Both the position numbers and the translations under genes were made by a program. 28,459 nt of DNA from Bacteroidota bacterium. Lineage in GTDB: Bacteria; Bacteroidota; Bacteroidia; Bacteroidales; Cfx3-03. The notes beneath the pieces are model-generated. The model did no database searches, was not told the origin of the DNA, and saw only the letters and a list, made by a program, of their open reading frames with translations. Every line of letters starts with the position of its first letter. Within the stretch, counting starts at the first letter, position 1. Below, piece after piece: positions 1 to 6,941 of this stretch. The stretch covers positions 1 to 28,459 of the forward strand of contig JAUZOX010000004.1 in NCBI GenBank assembly GCA_030706265.1, read 5' to 3'.

Positions 1-2
1 AA

Positions 3-407
3 GAGTTTACAAAAAGACAACAACTCATAAAAGACGAAACTGTTCGCAAACGTGCTCATCATGTTATCAGTGAAAATGCAAGGGTATTGGGAGCCGTTGA
101 AGCTTTGAAAAACAACCGTATTGCTGAATTCGGGCAACTGATGAATGCTTCTCATGATTCATTGCGCACAGATTATGAAGTTACCGGATTCGAACTGGAT
201 ACGATTGTAAACGAAGCACGAAAAATAGATGGTGTGATTGGTGCCCGGATGACAGGTGCAGGATTTGGGGGCTGTGCAATTGCACTTGTCAAATCAGAAA
301 ACGTGGACGAATTCTGTAAAGTGGTCGGCAAAAACTATGAAGAAAAGACTTCTTTAAAACCGGATTTCTACATTGCAGAAATAGGAGACGGAGCAAGAAA
401 ACTCTAA
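3..407 (+). CDS. galK: Galactokinase, C-terminal part (cut by window edge)
   Basis: Open from the first bases of the window to a TAA at 405-407, so only about 134 C-terminal residues are present; the 5' end lies outside. The GHMP-kinase C-terminal motif is visible as MTGAGFGGCAIALV (codons near 249-290), preceded by a helix typical of galactokinases (RVLGAVEALKNN, LMNASHDSLRTDYEVTGFELD). The family phosphorylates galactose with ATP in the first step of the Leloir pathway in the cytoplasm. The ORF is open upstream of the TTG at 87, so that codon is not the start. A terminator follows directly, so this gene ends its transcription unit. The GHMP motif and the SHDSL / TDYEVTGFELD signature favour galactokinase over other GHMP kinases. 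Confidence 0.9.
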   Translation, partial: EFTKRQQLIKDETVRKRAHHVISENARVLGAVEALKNNRIAEFGQLMNASHDSLRTDYEVTGFELDTIVNEARKIDGVIGARMTGAGFGGCAIALVKSENVDEFCKVVGKNYEEKTSLKPDFYIAEIGDGARKL

Positions 408-427
408 AGAACATTTTAAAATAATGA

Positions 428-460
428 AGGGCAGACCGGTAAAAAGGTCTGCCTTTTTTG
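428..460 (+). terminator. Rho-independent terminator after galK
   Basis: GGCAGACC (430-437) pairs perfectly with GGTCTGCC (446-453) around an 8-nt loop and is followed by six T's. It lies 22 bp past the galK stop and separates galK from the metal-transport operon. Confidence 0.9.
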
Positions 461-546
461 TAATAGTGGCAGATATAATTTATTTTTATCATCGAAAATT
501 GTATAATTTTAAGATTGTTTTTATGAGATGGCTGAAAGATTTTACC

Positions 547-554
547 TACTTTTG
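547..554 (+). promoter_or_regulatory. Bacteroidota -7 box (TACTTTTG) of the Mg-type transport operon
   Basis: TACTTTTG matches the Bacteroidota -7 consensus TAnnTTTG. No good -33 TTTG is seen at the usual spacing, so the call rests on one box. It would place the transcript start near 559-562 and give a leader of about 115 nt before the ATG at 677. Confidence 0.5.
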
Positions 555-583
555 CCACTGGAAATATAATTATTACCACTCAC

Positions 584-628
584 ATGGACGAAGGACCTGA
601 TTTATCTCGAATAATTAACCAGCTATAG
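584..628 (+). CDS. Candidate 14-aa leader peptide MDEGPDLSRIINQL
   Basis: ATG at 584 opens a 14-codon frame ending in TAG at 626-628, entirely inside the leader of the operon at 677. The peptide MDEGPDLSRIINQL begins with acidic residues plus a proline (DEGPD), the composition known to destabilise translating ribosomes at low Mg2+ in E. coli MgtL (which starts MEPDPTP). The stop codon sits within the 5' arm (623-631) of the leader hairpin, so a ribosome that finishes the peptide would cover that arm. No Shine-Dalgarno is visible, which is common in Bacteroidota. A frame this short could arise by chance; the support is its position relative to the hairpins and the magnesium-type genes downstream. 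Function is inferred. Confidence 0.45.
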   Translation: MDEGPDLSRIINQL

Positions 629-673
629 GAGAAAGGCCTTATCGTATCCTCCTATAGTTAAAAAGGAGGATGC
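615..673 (+). promoter_or_regulatory. Mutually exclusive leader hairpins controlling the Shine-Dalgarno
   Basis: Hairpin A: CTATAGGAG (623-631) pairs perfectly with CTCCTATAG (649-657). TTAA (615-618) can add pairs with TTAA (658-661) across a 4-nt bulge. Hairpin B: ATCCTCC (646-652) pairs perfectly with GGAGGAT (665-671), which is the Shine-Dalgarno of the gene at 677; 645-672 and 644-673 extend it. A and B share bases 649-652, so only one can form: A leaves the ribosome binding site free, B hides it. The AAGGAGG at 663-669 is an unusually strong SD for a Bacteroidota gene. An upstream helix, TAATTATT (567-574) with AATAATTA (610-617), is also possible. There is no T-tract, so control would be at translation. 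I could not match this leader to the M-box or yybP-ykoY consensus from memory. Confidence 0.55.
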
Positions 674-676
674 ATC

Positions 677-1951
677 ATGACTGCAATCACCACATTTTAT
701 TTAAGCCGAATAATTGGTTTGAAGGTATTTGCCACAGACGGCCAATTCTTGGGTAAACTGATCGATTTACTCATTGAAACAGGTGCAGATGGTCAGTTTG
801 TAGGAGAACCATATAGGCCAAGAGTTGTAGCTGCCCGTATCATTAAAAACGGCATTCAAACCAATCTTGATTTTAAACATTTTGCTGTCGATAAAACAAA
901 GGGGCACTATTCTATATCTTGTAAAGAATCCCGGATTATTTCCGAAGAAGCGTCATTAGACTTTCTTTTGCTTAAAGCCAATGTCCTTGATAAACAAATC
1001 GTAGACCTGAATGGTCGAAAACTGGTCAGGGTCAATGATATCCGGCTTGTTGCTGTGCCTGACGGAACATATGCCGTTGCTGTTGACGTTGGAACAGAAG
1101 GATTATTAAGACGCATCGGCATCGTTAAGCCATTAAAAAAGTTTTTCTCACTTTTTAATATTGCTATTCCCTCCAAGTTTATACTTTGGGATGATGTGGA
1201 AGCCGTAGATTACTCCACCTATAATATCAAGCTGGGTACCACCTTTAAAAAACTCAATACGCTTCACCCTTCCGATTTGGCTGATATAATTGAAGAACTG
1301 GGTACGCATAGCCGTGCACACGTATTCAATAACCTCGATGAGGAAAAAGCTGCCGATGTGCTGGAAGAAATGGAACCCAAATCACAGGTCGACATGATTG
1401 AAAACATGCCAATTGAGAAGGCTGCTGATGTGCTGGAGAAAATGCCTGCCAATGAAGCTGCCGACATTTTGGATATGTTGGAAGAAGATAAGGCTGAACT
1501 GCTGCTTCGTGAAATGGAAACTGAAACATCTGAGGATGTCAGGGAATTGCTGGAGTATGAAGACAATGAAGTGGGAAGTTTGATGAATACCGACTTTTTG
1601 GCATTTTCGGAAACCGATACGGTAGAAAGAGTCTTGCAGGTCATCCGATCTGAAAAACCGGAAGTCGAGGTGTTATACAACATATTTATCATCAATGATT
1701 CCGGAAAGTTGGCAGCCTCCCTTTCTTTGCGCGACCTGGTCGTCTCGGAACCAACAGTGAAACTTGCTGACATCATGAATAAAAAACATGTCTATGTCCA
1801 TGATATGGATCGACTGGATCGTTTGGCAGAGATTGTTTCAAAATATAACTTGTTGTCTGTTCCCGTAGTTGGAGCAGAAAATGAATTGTTGGGCATGGTT
1901 GTCATCGATGATATAGTAGAAGACCTTATGGGAAGAAGAAGAACAAAATAA
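677..1951 (+). CDS. PRC-barrel / MgtE_N / CBS-domain protein (putative Mg2+-sensing partner)
   Basis: 424 aa, no signal peptide or membrane segment, so cytoplasmic. The N-terminal third (about 8-185) looks like two PRC-barrel-type modules (GLKVFATDGQFLGKLIDLLI; LNGRKLVRVNDIRLV). The middle (about 195-295) is an acidic, repetitive helical region of MgtE_N type (LHPSDLADIIEELG, then repeats of the type EKAADVLEEM). The end (about 296-420) is a CBS pair (VGSLMNTDFLAFSETDTV; IMNKKHVYVHDMDRL...VVGAENELLGMVVIDDIVEDL). It therefore has the regulatory half of an MgtE channel without its transmembrane half. It starts 8 nt after an AAGGAGG SD and is followed after 17 bp by the transporter, so the two are co-transcribed. 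I infer that it senses or gates divalent-ion transport by its neighbour; CBS domains can alternatively bind adenine nucleotides. Confidence 0.85.
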   Translation: MTAITTFYLSRIIGLKVFATDGQFLGKLIDLLIETGADGQFVGEPYRPRVVAARIIKNGIQTNLDFKHFAVDKTKGHYSISCKESRIISEEASLDFLLLKANVLDKQIVDLNGRKLVRVNDIRLVAVPDGTYAVAVDVGTEGLLRRIGIVKPLKKFFSLFNIAIPSKFILWDDVEAVDYSTYNIKLGTTFKKLNTLHPSDLADIIEELGTHSRAHVFNNLDEEKAADVLEEMEPKSQVDMIENMPIEKAADVLEKMPANEAADILDMLEEDKAELLLREMETETSEDVRELLEYEDNEVGSLMNTDFLAFSETDTVERVLQVIRSEKPEVEVLYNIFIINDSGKLAASLSLRDLVVSEPTVKLADIMNKKHVYVHDMDRLDRLAEIVSKYNLLSVPVVGAENELLGMVVIDDIVEDLMGRRRTK

Positions 1952-1968
1952 AAGCATGGAGGAATTGT

Positions 1969-3225
1969 ATGACAGGTATTAAATCATCCCATAAAAATAT
2001 CTTTAGAAATATAGCCATTTTCTTTGCCATTTTAGGACCCGGCATCATTACAGGAAGTGTAGACAACGATGCAGGCGGTATTACAACTTATTCGGTAGCG
2101 GGTGCCCTCTATGGGTATAAACTCATCTGGACGTTAATTCCTGCTTTTATTGTGCTCATCATTATTCAGGAAATGAATGCACGCATGGGTATAGTTACCG
2201 GCAAAGGTCTTGCCGATCTAATCCGCGAAAATGCAGGTGTCAAGGTGACTTTTGTGATTTTTATTGGACTTCTTTTAGCGGATATTGGAAATACGACTAC
2301 CGAATTTGCCGGAGTCGCCGGATCAATGGAAGTTTTTAGTGTGAGTAAATATATATCAGTCCCGATAGCGGGTTTCCTGGTTTGGATACTGGTTGTAAAG
2401 GGAACTTATAAAATTGCTGAGCGAATATTTCTGATATTCAGTGTGGCACTTTTGATGTATGTGGTTTCTGCAATCATGGGACAGCCGCATTGGAGTGAAA
2501 TCGGCGCCTCCATCATCCGCCCCCATATGGAATACAACTCGGGGTATCTTGCTATGGTTCTTGGAATAATCGGAACAACCATTGCCCCCTGGATGCAATT
2601 TTATATGCAAAGTTCAGTGATTGAAAAGGGACTCAAGATGAAAGAATTCAAATTCACTCTGATCGACATTATTATCGGTTGTATTGCAACCGTTGCCGTT
2701 GCTTTCTTTATTATAGTCGCCTGTGCTGCTACTTTGCATGAAAAGGGAATACAGATCAATGAGGCCAAAGATGCTGCCCTCGCCCTTAAGCCTCTTGCCG
2801 GCAATCTTGCCTCAGCGGCATTTGCTTTTGGTCTTTTCATAGCATCGGTCTTTTCGGCTACTATCCTTCCATTGGCTACTGCCTTTTACGTCTGTGAGGC
2901 TTTTGGATTTGAAGCCGGCATTGATAAAAAGTGGGAAGAAGCCCCTGAGTTTTATGTGCTCTACACTGCAATACTCGTCATATCCTGCATTATCATTTTG
3001 ATGCCTAATGCACCATTGATCAAGATAACCATTTGGTCTCAGGTGCTCAATGGAATGCTGTTGCCGGTGGTATTAATCTGCATGATACTGCTGGTCAATA
3101 ACAAAAAGATAATGGGTGAACATATAAATAAACCCATTTATAATCTGATTGGTTGGATTACGGTTGCAATATTGATCGCGTTATCAGCATTGATGCTGTT
3201 GACACCGATATTTGGTTCATTCTAA
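1969..3225 (+). CDS. NRAMP-family divalent metal transporter, NRMT-like (probably Mg2+)
   Basis: 418 aa inner-membrane protein with about 11 hydrophobic segments, the normal size of the family. In canonical NRAMP Mn2+/Fe2+ transporters the TM1 motif is DPGN and TM6 carries MPH with a metal-binding Met. Here TM1 reads D34-A-G-G37 and TM6 reads A206-P-W-M209, so the TM1 Asn is Gly and the TM6 Met is Ala, while the TM1 Asp is kept. These are the changes I recall for NRAMP-related magnesium transporters (NRMT), whose larger site takes hydrated Mg2+. A GGAGGA SD lies 6 nt before the ATG, and the gene is 17 bp downstream of the MgtE_N/CBS protein. A strong terminator follows. Transport by the NRAMP fold is near certain; Mg2+ as substrate is an inference from the motifs and the neighbour. 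Confidence 0.88.
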   Translation: MTGIKSSHKNIFRNIAIFFAILGPGIITGSVDNDAGGITTYSVAGALYGYKLIWTLIPAFIVLIIIQEMNARMGIVTGKGLADLIRENAGVKVTFVIFIGLLLADIGNTTTEFAGVAGSMEVFSVSKYISVPIAGFLVWILVVKGTYKIAERIFLIFSVALLMYVVSAIMGQPHWSEIGASIIRPHMEYNSGYLAMVLGIIGTTIAPWMQFYMQSSVIEKGLKMKEFKFTLIDIIIGCIATVAVAFFIIVACAATLHEKGIQINEAKDAALALKPLAGNLASAAFAFGLFIASVFSATILPLATAFYVCEAFGFEAGIDKKWEEAPEFYVLYTAILVISCIIILMPNAPLIKITIWSQVLNGMLLPVVLICMILLVNNKKIMGEHINKPIYNLIGWITVAILIALSALMLLTPIFGSF

Positions 3226-3230
3226 CAGAT

Positions 3231-3267
3231 AAACCTGAGTAAATATCGTCTTTACTCAGGTTTTTTT
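3231..3267 (+). terminator. Strong terminator of the Mg-type operon
   Basis: AAACCTGAGTAAA (3231-3243) pairs perfectly with TTTACTCAGGTTT (3251-3263) around a 7-nt loop, ending in seven T's (3261-3267). It begins 6 bp after the transporter stop. Confidence 0.93.
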
Positions 3268-3521
3268 ATTTTTTTCCGAATAGGTCATTTGAGTTTATAA
3301 AAATCAGATCGCTTTATTGTCCTTAAAGTCGCAATAGGGCAATATGCATTCGGTATTCGTCCAAATAGGACCAAAGCAATATAATCATACATGAATAATT
3401 TGTTCTCAATCGGGCGTATGGAACTCACCTGAATGCTTGTTTCATATTTATGGATTAGGCAGTTTTCTTTACCAGAACTTTTATCTATCAAAGATGGTTT
3501 ATAATACAGCCGAAACTCATC

Positions 3522-4568
3522 ATGACAGATATAGCCAAAAGGTTTACTGAAAATCCTTTACTTCGACCTGCTGATTTGCAATCACGCCACCTTGGGTTGA
3601 CCATCGATTGTCTTTTAAATCCGGGGGTGTTCAGATTTCAGCAAAAGGTCTGGTTGGTTGTCAGGGTCGCAGAGCGACCTGCTCAACAAGAAGGTGTCGT
3701 TTCATTTCCCGTTCTGGATCAGGCAGGTCAAATTAAAATTATTGAGATTGAAAAGGCAAATCCAAATCTCATTCTATCGGATTCGAGGTTATTGCGATTT
3801 GAAAATGCAGATTATTTAACCACGTTGTCTCACTTCCGTTTGCTGTGTAGCGATGATGGAGTCCACTTTTATGAAACCGAAGGTTATCCACCCATTGAAG
3901 GATCGGGGGCCTATGAAACATATGGGATAGAAGACTGCCGGGTGACACAAATTGGAAAAGAGTATTATCTGACCTACACGGCTGTATCTCAAAATGGAGT
4001 AGGAGTGGGTTTAATGATGACCGAAGATTGGATCCATTTTGATCGTAAACATCTGATTTTTCCTCCGCATAATAAGGACTGTGCACTCTTCAATGAGAAA
4101 ATCGGACCGAAGTATTATGCCTTGCACAGGCCCGGTAGTCCTGTCATTGGCGGAAACTATATATGGGTTGCCGAATCACCCGATCTGATTCATTGGGGAA
4201 ATCATCAATGTATTGCCATGACCCGGCACGGCAAATGGGACAGCGTGAGAATAGGCGCAGGTGGGGCACCAATCAGGACAAAGCAGGGATGGCTTGAAAT
4301 ATACCACGGGGCCGATGAGCAGGACAGGTACTGTCTTGGTGCATTACTGCTCGATTTGGAGAATCCGGGAATAGTGTTGGGCAGAACGGACGATCCGATC
4401 ATGGAACCGGTCATGCAATATGAGCAACAAGGTTTCTTTGGCAATGTGGTTTTTACAAACGGACACATCGTTGATGGTGATCAAGTCACGATTTATTATG
4501 GGGCTTCCGATGAGTTTGTTTGTGCCGCCCGTTTTTCAATTGATGAAATCCTTAAACGGCTCATATGA
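3522..4568 (+). CDS. GH130-family glycosidase / glycoside phosphorylase
   Basis: 348 aa, no signal peptide, so likely cytoplasmic. The five-bladed propeller family GH130 is recognisable from GIEDCRVTQIGKEYYLTYTA (about 136-155), the KDCALFNEKI...YYALHRP stretch (about 186-205), RIGAGGAPIRTKQGWLEIYHGAD (about 243-265) and the end YYGASDEFVCAARFS. The family acts on beta-mannosides: many members are phosphorylases that release mannose 1-phosphate from Man-GlcNAc, Man-Glc or mannobiose, and some are hydrolases. The subfamily cannot be settled by eye, so substrate and phosphorolysis versus hydrolysis stay open. The gene stands alone between terminators, with no susCD pair or transporter next to it. 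The start at 3522 begins a typical N-terminus (MTDIAKRFTENPLLRPAD). Confidence 0.88.
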   Translation: MTDIAKRFTENPLLRPADLQSRHLGLTIDCLLNPGVFRFQQKVWLVVRVAERPAQQEGVVSFPVLDQAGQIKIIEIEKANPNLILSDSRLLRFENADYLTTLSHFRLLCSDDGVHFYETEGYPPIEGSGAYETYGIEDCRVTQIGKEYYLTYTAVSQNGVGVGLMMTEDWIHFDRKHLIFPPHNKDCALFNEKIGPKYYALHRPGSPVIGGNYIWVAESPDLIHWGNHQCIAMTRHGKWDSVRIGAGGAPIRTKQGWLEIYHGADEQDRYCLGALLLDLENPGIVLGRTDDPIMEPVMQYEQQGFFGNVVFTNGHIVDGDQVTIYYGASDEFVCAARFSIDEILKRLI

Positions 4569-5017
4569 TTATTACCTGTATTTCCAATTACCCTTGCAAG
4601 TGGACTCACTGATCTCCAAGTGGAAAAATAAGTTTAAAGCTGATATTCCTGCCCATGTTATAAATGCCACTATGACCACTCCAGTTGATAGGATATTGTT
4701 CAAAGTATTTCAATCTGCTTAGGTGTGATTGATAAGCTGCATCAGTGATATTGTTACCTGCAATGTGAATATTGCATATGACCTTCCCCTTTTGATTTGA
4801 GGTGTGAATAATCCCGGTTTTTATTGATGCCAATATAGCCACTGGCATCCACTTCTTTGAAGGCGGTATACGCGGCCATTAATTTTATTTTTATAATTGG
4901 TCGCTTCTTTATTCGGCACTCTGCCACCCCATGCGATATCATTCCGGTTTCCATCGATGGAGCTTGATGCAGCAATCTGTATATTATTGCTCTGATATTC
5001 TGTATTAACTTTTTTAA
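4569..5017. other. Gene-free stretch with possible decayed coding on the minus strand
   Basis: No full gene is seen between the GH130 stop and the terminator before hcp. Two overlapping minus-strand frames (4975-4754 and 4848-4606) have protein-like composition and could be pieces of one frameshifted gene. The second contains KVICNIHIAGNNITDAAY, which is weakly reminiscent of a beta-helix rung. I do not recognise a family, and neither piece has a convincing start. Confidence 0.2.
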
Positions 5018-5057
5018 AACAAGGGGGGTGTCTCTAAATTTCAGGACACCCCCTTTT
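5018..5057. terminator. Terminator hairpin between convergent GH130 and hcp
   Basis: GGGGGTGTC (5024-5032) pairs perfectly with GACACCCCC (5045-5053), flanked by A-rich sequence on the left and TTTT on the right. It lies between two converging genes and can serve both strands; on the minus strand it follows the hcp stop by about 50 bp. Confidence 0.8.
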
Positions 5058-5104
5058 CAATAGCAGAACACATTGTACTTCCCGGTTCAGCCTTAACGAT
5101 CAGC

Positions 5105-6763
5105 TTAGTTATTCATGAAAATCTTCATGTCATCATCAACAGTCGTTATGCCTGCAATCCCGAAGTTCTCAACCAGCACCTTGGCGACATTGGGCGAAAG
5201 GAAAGCGGGAAGGGTGGGGCCTAAGTGGATATTCTTAACACCCAGATAAAGCAGTGCAAGTAAAACGATTACGGCTTTTTGCTCATACCAGGCAATGTTG
5301 TAAGCGATGGGTAAGTCGTTGATATCGTTGAGTCCGAATACTTCCTTCAGTTTCAGAGCGATCACAGCCAGTGAATAGCTGTCGTTGCACTGACCGGCAT
5401 CCAGCACTCGTGGAATCCCATTGATGTCACCCAAAGGAAGTTTGTTATAACGATATTTTGCACAACCTGCTGTTAGAATAACGGTATTCTTTGGCAGCTT
5501 TTCTGCAAACTGGGTATAATAATCTCTGTCTTTCATCCTGCCGTCACAACCTGCCATTACAAAGAACTTACGGATTGCACCCGATTTTACCGCATCAACC
5601 ACTTTATCCGCCAAAGCAAAAACCTGTTCGTGTGCAAAGCCGCCGATGATTTCCCCTGTTTCAATTTCTGTTGGCGGAGCAGTCTTTTTGGCGTGGGCTA
5701 TGATTTCGCTGAAATCTTTTTTGGCTCCTTTTTCGCGAGCCGGGATGTGTTTTGCACCTTCCAGTCCGGCCGAGCCCGTGGTATAAATTCTGTCTTTATA
5801 GGTCGCATTTGCTAGAGGTGGTACGATGCAGTTTGTAGTAAACAGAACAGGACCATTAAAGGTCTCAAAATCCTGACGCTGGTGCCACCACGAGCTTCCG
5901 TAATTTCCGACAAAGTGTTTGTATTTCTTAAACTTTGGATAATAATTTGCAGGTAGCATCTCACTGTGGGTATAAACATCGACGCCTGTACCTTCGGTCT
6001 GCTCCAGCAATTCTTCCATGTCTTTCAAATCGTGGCCACTGATTAAGATCCCCGGATTCTTTCCAACACCCAAATTTACCTTAGTGATTTCAGGGTTACC
6101 ATAAGCGGTCGTATTTGCCTTATCGAGCAAAGCCATCACCTGCACGCCATATTGTCCGCATTCAAGAACAAGCGCGACAAGTTCGCTGACACCTAATTTA
6201 TCGTCGAGTGTGGCAAGTATCCCCCTTTGCATGAAAGAATAAACTGCCGTATCTTCAAACCCCAGGTTATAAGCATGCTCTGCATAAGCCGCCATCCCTT
6301 TTATTCCATACGTCAGTAATCCTCTGAGCGAACGAATGTCTTCATTTTCTGTAGTCAAGACACCTACCGTCAGTGCTTTTTGATCAAATTCTGCTTCTGT
6401 TGAAGCTCTCCATGTGACGACATCCGGGAGTTTTGCCGGGTCATTTATTAATCCGGCATTTTTTACTTCCTGTGCGATCTGATCTCTTAAGGTCAATCCC
6501 TTTTGGATTTTTGCAATGATTGCCTTGCGATCAAAATTGGCATTGGTAATGGTAACAAAAAGACCATCCATGACAAAATGGTTTACCGCGGCATTTTCGA
6601 TACCTTTTTCACGGGCCTTCGTGCTATAATACGAAATCCCCTTCACCACGTAAACCAGTAGATCCTGCAGATTGGCTACATCGTCGGTTTTGCCGCAAAC
6701 TCCTTTAACCGTACAGCCGGTGCCTTTGGCTGCTTCCTGGCATTGAAAACAAAACATGCTCAT
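5105..6763 (-). CDS. hcp: Hydroxylamine reductase / hybrid cluster protein, class I
   Basis: 552 aa, full length for Hcp. The N-terminus has C5-x2-C8-x8-C17-x5-C23, the spacing of class I proteins from anaerobes that hold a [4Fe-4S] cluster; the enterobacterial class has wider spacing and a [2Fe-2S]. All seven hybrid-cluster ligands can be found in order: His in GHDLKDM, Glu in THSEMLP, Cys in TTNCIVPP, Cys in AGCDGR, Cys in TAGCAKYR, Cys in DAGQCND and Glu in WYEQKAV. The protein reduces hydroxylamine to ammonia in vitro and reduces NO to N2O in vivo, and works in the cytoplasm in nitrosative-stress defence. It is the last gene of a minus-strand run with two Rrf2 regulators and a ferredoxin-like protein. 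It has its own 178-bp upstream gap with a promoter and a shared operator (see 6854). Confidence 0.96.
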   Translation of the reverse strand: MSMFCFQCQEAAKGTGCTVKGVCGKTDDVANLQDLLVYVVKGISYYSTKAREKGIENAAVNHFVMDGLFVTITNANFDRKAIIAKIQKGLTLRDQIAQEVKNAGLINDPAKLPDVVTWRASTEAEFDQKALTVGVLTTENEDIRSLRGLLTYGIKGMAAYAEHAYNLGFEDTAVYSFMQRGILATLDDKLGVSELVALVLECGQYGVQVMALLDKANTTAYGNPEITKVNLGVGKNPGILISGHDLKDMEELLEQTEGTGVDVYTHSEMLPANYYPKFKKYKHFVGNYGSSWWHQRQDFETFNGPVLFTTNCIVPPLANATYKDRIYTTGSAGLEGAKHIPAREKGAKKDFSEIIAHAKKTAPPTEIETGEIIGGFAHEQVFALADKVVDAVKSGAIRKFFVMAGCDGRMKDRDYYTQFAEKLPKNTVILTAGCAKYRYNKLPLGDINGIPRVLDAGQCNDSYSLAVIALKLKEVFGLNDINDLPIAYNIAWYEQKAVIVLLALLYLGVKNIHLGPTLPAFLSPNVAKVLVENFGIAGITTVDDDMKIFMNN

Positions 6764-6853
6764 AATCTGGTTGATTTTAAAATGATTAGTAAATTTATTG
6801 ATTGAATAAATGATTTTTTGGTTTTTTTTAAAATATCAGTATTGTTTGTATGA

Positions 6854-6872
6854 ATTTGCGTACTCAAATATA
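6854..6872 (-). promoter_or_regulatory. hcp promoter -7 box overlapped by shared inverted repeat (putative Rrf2 operator)
   Basis: On the minus strand TATATTTG (6872-6865) matches TAnnTTTG. It overlaps the inverted repeat ATTTGCGTACTCAAAT (6854-6869; ATTTG-N6-CAAAT). The same repeat occurs in front of both Rrf2 genes (9663-9678 and, with one change, 10429-10444). A repressor bound here would block the promoter. No -33 TTG is seen at proper spacing. Confidence 0.55.
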
Positions 6873-6941
6873 TGATTAAGCCAAAAATAATAAAAGAAGC
6901 AGTGTTCTTTAACGACTAATCATACAACATGTTCAAATATA

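Noticed and set aside
560..676. The leader as a classical M-box or yybP-ykoY riboswitch
   Set aside because: CTCCTATAG resembles a piece of the M-box, but the leader (about 115 nt) lacks the rest of that fold and shows no yybP-ykoY signature that I can see; a covariance-model scan would settle it.
3285..3491. A 68-aa minus-strand frame upstream of GH130
   Set aside because: Composition and position give no support; it begins just past the operon terminator and has no recognisable motif.
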